From Diaphorobacter caeni (GTDB taxonomy: Bacteria; Pseudomonadota; Gammaproteobacteria; Burkholderiales; Burkholderiaceae_C), in the NCBI RefSeq assembly GCF_015354245.1, contig NZ_JADKYZ010000001.1, forward strand, positions 744,001-808,000: a stretch of 64,000 nucleotides of DNA, written 5' to 3'. The position numbers and the translations under genes are program-made. Of the stretch, positions 58,344 to 64,000 are shown piece after piece. The notes beneath the pieces were generated by a model, which worked only from the letters and a program-made list of their open reading frames with translations, searched no databases and had not been told where the DNA came from. The stretch's first letter is position 1. The number at the start of each line of letters is the position of its first letter.

Positions 58344-58796
58344 ATGCAAATCATTCTGCTCGAAAAGGTTGTGAACCTGGGTAACCTCGGCGAAATCGTC
58401 AAGGTCAAGGACGGCTACGCTCGCAACTTCCTGATCCCCACCGGTCAGGCACGTCGCGCCACTGCTGCAAACAAGGCCGAGTTCGAAGCCAAGCGCGCCG
58501 AACTGGAAAAGGCTGCCGCTGAAAAGCTGGCCGCCGCTCAAGCCTCCGGCGAAAAGCTGGCTGGTCAGAACGTGAAGCTGACACAGAAGTCCGGCGTTGA
58601 CGGTCGTCTGTTCGGTTCCGTGACCAACCAGGACATCGCTGAAGAACTGGGCCGCATGGGCTTTGCAGTTTCCAAGGCGCAAGTGCGCATGCCCAACGGT
58701 CCTATCAAGACCGTGAGCGACAGCACCGTGAACGTTGCACTGCACACAGACGTGGTCGTGGAAGTCAACGTGTCCGTCTACGGCGAACACGCTTAA
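58344..58796 (+). CDS. rplI: 50S ribosomal protein L9
   Basis: Large-subunit protein bound to 23S rRNA near the L1 stalk. 150 residues; [19 protein letters not shown] and [12 protein letters not shown] form the N-terminal domain, a long helix connects to the C-terminal domain. AAGGAG precedes ATG 58344. Last gene of the ribosomal row. Confidence 0.97.
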   Translation: MQIILLEKVVNLGNLGEIVKVKDGYARNFLIPTGQARRATAANKAEFEAKRAELEKAAAEKLAAAQASGEKLAGQNVKLTQKSGVDGRLFGSVTNQDIAEELGRMGFAVSKAQVRMPNGPIKTVSDSTVNVALHTDVVVEVNVSVYGEHA

Positions 58797-58820
58797 TTCG
58801 ATTCTTTGAATTGAGTTGGA

Positions 58821-58850
58821 AGGCCGCCCCTTGGGGCGGCTTTTGTTTTT
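58821..58850 (+). terminator. Rho-independent terminator after rplI
   Basis: GCCGCCCC and GGGGCGGC (58823-58830, 58833-58840) form a stem with a minimal loop, followed by TTTTGTTTTT. It ends the rpsF-rplI transcript 25 bases after the stop codon. Confidence 0.88.
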
Positions 58851-58869
58851 CTGGGTTTGCTTTTTGTGT

Positions 58870-59000
58870 GAAGCCTTTGGCTTCAATGGCTGGTCGTTTT
58901 GTGGTGCCAATACAGCCCCTCATGCGTTGTTGTGAGGCCTTGCCGTACCAGAGTACTGTCTGCGGCCACACGCCTAGCCTGAGGGGCTGTCTTGGCATTG
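58870..59000 (+). repeat. Structured hairpin repeat, family 1, copy C
   Basis: 131-bp relative of the units at 13.5-13.9 kb. Small hairpin GAAGCC/GGCTTC at 58870-58884; outer arms at 58906-58922 and 58980-58996 pair with one mismatch although their sequence differs from copy A at several positions; inner stem GTGAGGCC/GGCCACAC has one mismatch; apical GTAC/GTAC. Lies between the rplI terminator and dnaB. Apart from it, the 365-base gap 58797-59162 holds no gene. Confidence 0.85.
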
Positions 59001-59174
59001 TGGTTGTGGTTCTGGGACTCGCGACGCTTCTTGGGCTCACTCCGGCTGCGGGTGAGGGTATTTCTATCTCGGGTGCCTTTTCCAGTGCTCGGGTTATCCT
59101 CATCCTGTTGGCGATGACAAGCGTCGACTGAACCACTAGCATCGCCTGTTCGATTTCTGAAAGTGTCTGATCCG

Positions 59175-60590
59175 ATGTCTGCCGACGTGCCTGATTTCCC
59201 CATCAACGACCCTGCGCTGTCCGTGGACCGCGAGGTGGCCAAGTTGCGGATTCCGCCGCATTCGGTGGAGGCGGAGTCGAGCGTGCTGGGCGGTCTGCTG
59301 CTGGACAACAACGCCTGGGATCGCGTGGGCGATCTGCTGGTGGACGGGGATTTTTACCGCAACGAGCATCGTCTGATCTTTTCGGCGATCGCCACGCTGG
59401 TCAATGGCAGCAAGCCGGCGGACGTGATCACGGTGTATGAGCAGTTGCAGAGCCTTGGCAAGTCCGAGGAAATCGGCGGGCTGCTGTATCTGAACACGCT
59501 CGCGCAGTATGTGCCGAGCGCGAGCAACATCCGGCGCTATGCGGAGATCGTGCGTGAGCGGTCGATTCTGCGCAAGCTGGTGACGGCGAGCGACGAGATT
59601 TCGACCAACGCGTTCAACCCGCTGGGCAAGCCGGTCAAGAACATTCTGGAAGAGGCCGAGCAGAAGATCTTCGCGATTGGCGAAGAGGGCTCGAAGATGA
59701 AGCAGGGCTTCCAGGCGCTGGGCACGCTGGTGGTCGATCTGCTCGACGACATCCAGGAAAAAGCCGACAACCCGATGGATGTGACCGGCATTCCCACCGG
59801 GTTTGCCGATCTCGATCGCATGACCAGCGGACTGCAGGCGGGCGACATGATCGTGCTCGCGGCGCGTCCTTCCATGGGCAAGACCTCGTTCGCGGTGAAC
59901 ATCGCCGAGCATGTGGCGCTCAACGAAGGTCTGCCGGTCGCCATCTTCTCGATGGAAATGGGCGCGGCCCAACTGGCGGTGCGTATCGTCGGCTCCATCG
60001 GTCGCGTGAACCAGGGCAATCTGCGTACCGGCAAGCTGACCGACGAGGAGTGGCCACGCCTGACCGAGGCCATCGAGAAGCTGCGCACGGTGTCGCTGCA
60101 CATCGATGAAACGCCGGGTCTGACGCCCATCGAGCTGCGGGCGAACGCGCGGCGTCTGGCGCGCCAGTGCGGCAAGCTGGGCCTGATCGTGGTCGACTAC
60201 CTGCAGTTGATGAGCGGCTCGGGTTCGGCGAGCGCCGACAACCGCGCCACCGAACTCGGCGAAATTTCCCGGGGCCTGAAGATGCTGGCCAAGGAGCTGC
60301 AGTGCCCGGTGATCGCGCTCTCGCAGCTCAACCGCTCGGTGGAACAGCGCACCGACAAGCGCCCCATGATGTCCGACCTGCGCGAATCGGGCGCCATCGA
60401 GCAGGATGCCGACATCATCATGTTCATCTACCGCGATGACTACTACAACAAGGACTCCAAGGAGCCCAACGTCGCCGAGGTCATCATCGGCAAGCAGCGT
60501 AACGGCCCGACCGGCACGGTGAAGCTGTTCTTCCAGAAGAACCAGACGCGCTTCGAGAATCTCGCGATGGGGTCGGGCGACGAGTATTGA
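59175..60590 (+). CDS. dnaB: Replicative DNA helicase DnaB
   Basis: Hexameric 5'-3' helicase that unwinds the replication fork. 471 residues from ATG 59175; a GTG at 59163 is possible and neither has a good ribosome-binding site. N-terminal domain (PHSVEAESSVLGGLL) and RecA-like C-terminal domain with Walker A ARPSMGKT (230-237), VVDYLQLMSG Walker B and SQLNRSVEQR. Follows rplI across a terminator and a repeat, so it should have its own promoter. Confidence 0.97.
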   Translation: MSADVPDFPINDPALSVDREVAKLRIPPHSVEAESSVLGGLLLDNNAWDRVGDLLVDGDFYRNEHRLIFSAIATLVNGSKPADVITVYEQLQSLGKSEEIGGLLYLNTLAQYVPSASNIRRYAEIVRERSILRKLVTASDEISTNAFNPLGKPVKNILEEAEQKIFAIGEEGSKMKQGFQALGTLVVDLLDDIQEKADNPMDVTGIPTGFADLDRMTSGLQAGDMIVLAARPSMGKTSFAVNIAEHVALNEGLPVAIFSMEMGAAQLAVRIVGSIGRVNQGNLRTGKLTDEEWPRLTEAIEKLRTVSLHIDETPGLTPIELRANARRLARQCGKLGLIVVDYLQLMSGSGSASADNRATELGEISRGLKMLAKELQCPVIALSQLNRSVEQRTDKRPMMSDLRESGAIEQDADIIMFIYRDDYYNKDSKEPNVAEVIIGKQRNGPTGTVKLFFQKNQTRFENLAMGSGDEY

Positions 60591-60634
60591 GTCGAGCCCG
60601 AAGGGGTGGCGACATTGCTGAGGAACGTACGGGC

Positions 60635-61375
60635 ATGAGTTCGAGCATCGACATCGAAAGCGGCGGCGCAGACGAAGACGGGATTCCGCTGGCGCTGCGG
60701 ATGCTGTCGGCGCTGCTTGAGGCGCATGGTGTGACGGGGCCATTCGTGCGCGACTGGATTCTGCCGTTCGAGCGGCAGCCGTGCATCACGGCCGACTGGC
60801 TGCGCCGCGATCCTCTGATGGGCACGCTGGCCATCGTGGTCCATCTGGAGGACGGGCGCGAAGTCGTTGAAGTCTTTCCGGGTATCGGCGCTGAAGATCG
60901 CGAAGCGATTGGATATGCGCTCGAGTCGTTTGCAAGCGGCGCGCTGCATGAAATGCTGGCGGCGATCTGGAACGTCCGTGAGGAGTACGAGGACGAAGAT
61001 GCGGAAACTGAGGTCGACGACGCTGAACGCTGGCGCATCAATGGGCATGACTACGAGTTGTTCGAAGGCCCTTGGCAGGTGCGAGGCGAGCGGCTGAGAA
61101 GCGCTGAACTGTGGGATCGCCTGAAAGCCGCAGTGGAGGCGCTGCCGCTTGATGCCGACCTGCACTGGTTTCGTGTGTTCGTTGGTGGAAAGGCGGGTGA
61201 TTTCTCGTTCGAGGCGCTCAAGGACAGCGAGCCTTGGCCCGAAGGTGAGGCGCTCTTGCGCTCACTCGACTGGGAACATGGCGATGCATACGGCAGCATC
61301 CGCCATTTTCTGATGCTCCGAAAGTGCGGTGCGGGTGATGCGTCGCACCAAGAAAAAAGCACTCTCCCGCATTGA
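60635..61375 (+). CDS. DUF6348-like protein of unknown function
   Basis: 246-residue acidic soluble protein without signal peptide or membrane segment. It resembles the DUF6348 group (WHWFRV-like DLHWFRVFVGGK, long central acidic helix EEYEDEDAETEVDD). Nothing points to an enzyme activity. GAGGAA upstream supports ATG 60635, 44 bases after dnaB. Its stop codon lies within the loop of a hairpin at 61352-61391. Confidence 0.6.
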   Translation: MSSSIDIESGGADEDGIPLALRMLSALLEAHGVTGPFVRDWILPFERQPCITADWLRRDPLMGTLAIVVHLEDGREVVEVFPGIGAEDREAIGYALESFASGALHEMLAAIWNVREEYEDEDAETEVDDAERWRINGHDYELFEGPWQVRGERLRSAELWDRLKAAVEALPLDADLHWFRVFVGGKAGDFSFEALKDSEPWPEGEALLRSLDWEHGDAYGSIRHFLMLRKCGAGDASHQEKSTLPH

Positions 61376-61391
61376 GTGCGGGGAGTGCTTT
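61352..61391 (-). terminator. Terminator overlapping the end of the DUF6348-like gene
   Basis: AAAGCACTCTCCCGCA and TGCGGGGAGTGCTTT form a 15-bp stem with one bulge. On the minus strand it is followed by six T, so it ends the leftward transcript from 61424-61843; the stem includes the last codons and stop of the convergent gene. Confidence 0.78.
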
Positions 61392-61423
61392 GATGGCGGA
61401 GCGATTCAGCGCTGTGGCGGATT

Positions 61424-61843
61424 TCAGCCCCTGGAGGCGCTGATCGCCAGGTAGATCACCACACCCAAAGACACCGTGCCGAGCGCGGCGCATGCCCAGA
61501 CGAGGCGCTGCGCGCCGACGCGTAGCGCGCTGACCGTGGCCACCAGCTGTGCGTTCTGTTCGGCCAGCTTTTCGATGATGTCGAGCGATTGATGCTGTGA
61601 TTGCTCGAGCAGTTCGATGCGGCCCTGCAGGTGCTGGACCTGCTGCAGCGCGAGTTCACCCGAAGAGGTCGGCGGCGAGAGTCGCTCGGCGGAAGCTGCG
61701 GCCGCAGCCGCTTGCTTCCCGCGCTGTTCGTCGGCGTCCTTCTTTCGGACCAGTCCCTTGGCGGCTCTGATGACCTGAGGCGCGGCTTCGATGACCTCGC
61801 CCCAGGGCACCAGCTTGAGTGCCGCGATCCATGGAATCGCCAT
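61424..61843 (-). CDS. Hypothetical coiled-coil protein with C-terminal membrane anchor
   Basis: 139 residues, not recognised. Residues 1-50 are basic/amphipathic (KGLVRKKDADEQRGK), about 60-105 form a predicted coiled coil (LQQVQHLQGRIELLEQSQ), and about 112-133 are one hydrophobic segment close to the C-terminus. It could be a tail-anchored inner-membrane protein. Starts four bases downstream of phoH on the same strand, so the two are probably co-transcribed. Confidence 0.7.
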   Translation of the reverse strand: MAIPWIAALKLVPWGEVIEAAPQVIRAAKGLVRKKDADEQRGKQAAAAAASAERLSPPTSSGELALQQVQHLQGRIELLEQSQHQSLDIIEKLAEQNAQLVATVSALRVGAQRLVWACAALGTVSLGVVIYLAISASRG

Positions 61844-61846
61844 GCC

Positions 61847-63631
61847 TTACAGCACTTCGCTCGCAAAATCCGCCAGCCGCGAACGCTCGCCGCGCGCCAG
61901 CGTGATGTGGCCGCTGTGTGGCCAGCCCTTGAACTTGTCGACGGCGTAGGTCAGGCCCGAAGAGCCCTCGGTCAGGTATGGGGTGTCAATCTGTGCAAGG
62001 TTGCCCATGCAGATGATCTTGGTGCCGGGGCCCGCGCGGGTGATCAGCGTCTTCATCTGCTTGGGCGTCAGATTCTGCGCCTCGTCGATGATCACGTACT
62101 TGTTGAGGAAGGTGCGGCCACGCATGAAGTTCATGCTCTTGATCTTGATGCGGCTGCGGATCAGCTCGTTGGTGGCCTGACGGCCCCATTCTCCGGGATT
62201 GCCGCCGTCACCCTTGGCGAGGAACTCGAGGTTGTCGTCGAGCGCACCCATCCACGGGCCCATCTTTTCCTCTTCGGTGCCGGGCAGGAAGCCGATGTCC
62301 TCGCCCACGCTTACGGTGGCGCGCGTCATGATGATCTCGGTGTAGCGGCGCTCGTCGAGCACCTGCGTGAGACCGGCGGCCAGCGCCATCAGCGTCTTGC
62401 CGGTGCCGGCGGTGCCGGTGAGCGTGACGAAGTCGACTTCCGGGTCCATGAGCAGGTTCATCGCGAAGTTCTGCTCGCGGTTGCGGGTGTTCACGCCCCA
62501 GACAGCGTTCTTCTGCGAGCCGTAGTCCTTGAGCGTTTCCAGCACGGCGGTCTTGTCGCGGATTTCCGTGACGCGCGCGTACATGCTGGGCTCGCCAGGC
62601 GCTTCGAAGTACACGAACTGGTTGATCATCATCTGCGCGACCTGCGCGCTCGTTACGCGGTAGAGGGTGTGCGCGCCGCTCTGCCAGCTCTCGACGTTCT
62701 TGCCGGCCTTGGACCAGAAGTCCGCGGACAGGGCGAGCACGCCGGAGTACAGCAGGTCACCGTCTTCCAGCGTCTTGTCGTTCTGATAGTCCTCGGCATC
62801 GAGGCCCAGCGCGCGCGCCTTCACGCGCATGTTGATGTCCTTGGACACCAGCACCACCTCGCGCGGCGCGTATTGCTGGCGCAGAGCCTCGACGACGCCG
62901 AGGATCTGGTTGTCCGCCTTGCCCTGAGGCAGGCTGGACGGCAGCGAGTAGTCGAGCGGCGAGGTCTGGAAGTAAAGCTTGCCGTTGGCGGCCTTCTGGC
63001 CGGTCGCGTTGAGCTGCAGGCCGAGCGCGATGTCTTCGCCATCGGCGGCGGCAAGGGCGTCCAGCGTGCGGCTGACCTGACGCCCGTTGCGCGCGACTTC
63101 GGTCATGCCCTTCTTGTGCGCGTCGAGTTCTTCCAGCACGATCATCGGCAGGAAGATGTCGTGTTCCTCGAAGCGGAACAGCGAGGTCGGATCGTGCAGC
63201 AGCACATTGGTGTCGAGCACGAACATCTTCTTCGGGCCGACACTGCGCGCCGCGCGCGACTTGCCCTTGCTGGTGGTCGCGATGCTGGCGGAGGAGGCGG
63301 GCTTGGCGGCGACGCGCTCAGGAGCGGGTGCGGGCTGCCGCGCGGTGATGGGCTCACTCTTGGCGGGCGCCGACTTGGCGGTTGACTTCGCGGTGGTCTT
63401 GGTCGGCGTGCGCTTGGGGGGGGCGCCGGCACTGGCGCTGGCGCGCGATGAACCGGATGCGGTCTTGCGGGCCTTGGCGCTCACTGGTGCAGGTGCGGGA
63501 GCGTCAAAGGTGTCAACCATTGTCTCCGCAGTGGTTTCTGTCTCGTTTGCGCTCGCGGATGTGGCGCTTTGGCGAAAGGCTTCGGGGGAGAGCAGCGCCG
63601 CGCGCTTGGTCGGTGCAGGTGGCAGGGGCAT
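61847..63631 (-). CDS. PhoH family protein with N-terminal PIN domain
   Basis: PhoH2-type fusion of a PIN ribonuclease domain and a PhoH ATPase/helicase domain; homologues unwind and cleave RNA. 594 residues. An Ala/Pro/Lys-rich, probably disordered N-terminal region (1-130) precedes the PIN domain, which starts FVLDTNVLLHDPTSLF with acidic residues typical of the nuclease. The PhoH domain has Walker A GTAGTGKT and Walker B YVIIDEAQNLTP. A later start at Met38 is possible. Confidence 0.93.
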   Translation of the reverse strand: MPLPPAPTKRAALLSPEAFRQSATSASANETETTAETMVDTFDAPAPAPVSAKARKTASGSSRASASAGAPPKRTPTKTTAKSTAKSAPAKSEPITARQPAPAPERVAAKPASSASIATTSKGKSRAARSVGPKKMFVLDTNVLLHDPTSLFRFEEHDIFLPMIVLEELDAHKKGMTEVARNGRQVSRTLDALAAADGEDIALGLQLNATGQKAANGKLYFQTSPLDYSLPSSLPQGKADNQILGVVEALRQQYAPREVVLVSKDINMRVKARALGLDAEDYQNDKTLEDGDLLYSGVLALSADFWSKAGKNVESWQSGAHTLYRVTSAQVAQMMINQFVYFEAPGEPSMYARVTEIRDKTAVLETLKDYGSQKNAVWGVNTRNREQNFAMNLLMDPEVDFVTLTGTAGTGKTLMALAAGLTQVLDERRYTEIIMTRATVSVGEDIGFLPGTEEEKMGPWMGALDDNLEFLAKGDGGNPGEWGRQATNELIRSRIKIKSMNFMRGRTFLNKYVIIDEAQNLTPKQMKTLITRAGPGTKIICMGNLAQIDTPYLTEGSSGLTYAVDKFKGWPHSGHITLARGERSRLADFASEVL

Positions 63632-63680
63632 GGTGCTTAAAGCCTCGCTAACAAAGGAACTCAGGGAACTTCAGGAAAGC

Positions 63681-63710
63681 AAAAAGCCGCCAGGAAACCC
63701 GGGCGGCTTT
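63681..63710 (-). terminator. Rho-independent terminator, leftward
   Basis: AAAGCCGCC (63683-63691) and GGCGGCTTT (63702-63710) form a perfect stem; on the minus strand it is followed by TTTTT. It ends the peroxiredoxin transcript before phoH. Confidence 0.8.
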
Positions 63711-63796
63711 CGAATCTGGAGTGCGCGTTGCTGAAAATCAATGGCATTGATCCATTATGCACACTCGCTGTGATGCTTTGACACAAGCGTTGGATT

Positions 63797-64000
63797 TCAC
63801 GCCGCTTTCTTGTCCTGCACCTTGATGGCCTTGACGGCCTTCAGCACTTCGTCCACGTGACCGGGCACCTTCAGACCGCGCCACTCCTGGAGCAGCAGGC
63901 CGTCGGGGCCGACGAGGAAGGTCGAGCGCTCGATGCCCTTGACCTTCTTGCCGTACATGATCTTGTTCTTGACCACGCCGAACATGTGGCACATCTTCTC
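63797..64000 (-). CDS. PrxQ/Bcp-type peroxiredoxin, 5' part cut by window
   Basis: C-terminal 67 residues of a thioredoxin-fold peroxide reductase; the frame runs through the right edge, so the catalytic Cys is outside the window. GVVKNKIMYGKKVKGIERSTF and VGPDGLLLQEWRGLKVPGHV (each a single stretch of the thioredoxin fold) match the end of Bcp/PrxQ proteins, as does the closing VLKAVKAI helix. Followed by a terminator and phoH. Confidence 0.88.
   Translation of the reverse strand, partial: EKMCHMFGVVKNKIMYGKKVKGIERSTFLVGPDGLLLQEWRGLKVPGHVDEVLKAVKAIKVQDKKAA

Overview
The window is a 64 kb piece of a GC-rich beta-proteobacterial chromosome. The gene orders (mucD-lepA-lepB-DUF4845-rnc-era-recO-pdxJ-acpS-nagZ, fimV-truA-trpF-trpB-trpA-accD, rpsF-priB-rpsR-rplI-dnaB, grpE-dnaK-dnaJ) and the protein sequences point to Burkholderiales, most likely Comamonadaceae; the family placement is inference. 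Coding density is high. I saw no rRNA, tRNA, CRISPR array, prophage or complete insertion sequence. Both edges cut genes: a DegP/MucD protease on the left and a PrxQ-type peroxiredoxin on the right.

Layout. 1-9.8 kb: a run of rightward genes for envelope proteolysis, translation (LepA), protein export (LepB), RNA processing (Rnc, Era), repair (RecO), pyridoxal phosphate (PdxJ), acyl-carrier activation (AcpS) and cell-wall recycling (NagZ); most neighbours touch or overlap. 9.9-16.6 kb: an SbmA/BacA-like ABC transporter, a phosphofructokinase with a mixed active site, a short MscS channel, a response-regulator diguanylate cyclase and lysS. 16.8-25.5 kb: a surface-glycan operon (UDP-glucose dehydrogenase, flippase, two methyltransferases, one glycosyltransferase, aminotransferase, PglC-type initiating transferase, WbpM-type dehydratase), most of its genes overlapping by one or four bases. 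25.5-26.9 kb: a LON-domain protein and a YggT protein. 26.9-34.3 kb, leftward: fimV-truA-trpFBA-accD. 34.6-36.1 kb: asd, with a possible Thr/Ile-rich leader peptide. 36.3-41.0 kb: a YegP protein, then an IclR regulator facing a transporter-nitrilase-flavin reductase operon. 41.1-45.6 kb, leftward: LysR-leuC-entericidin-leuD-leuB. 45.9-51.0 kb, leftward: ubiquinone genes, an oxygen-independent hydroxylation set (ubiU, ubiV, ubiT) behind an FNR-type promoter, then a DGC zinc-binding protein, ubiX and ubiD. 51-53 kb: an OPT transporter. 53.2-57.1 kb: grpE-dnaK-dnaJ behind a sigma-32-like promoter. 57.3-60.6 kb: rpsF-priB-rpsR-rplI and dnaB. 60.6-64 kb: two poorly known genes, PhoH and the peroxiredoxin.

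The least expected content is between genes. One repeat family (three copies, about 115-131 bp) folds into a long hairpin whose arms differ between copies by paired, compensating changes while the internal loops stay constant; two copies face each other at 13.5-13.9 kb. A second family (two copies, each exactly 163 bp, 19-bp terminal inverted repeats) is MITE-like; in both copies the first two bases of the element complete the TAG stop codon of the adjacent gene (asd, ubiD), and its inner hairpin also carries a compensating change. I could not search databases, so novelty of both families is unproven.
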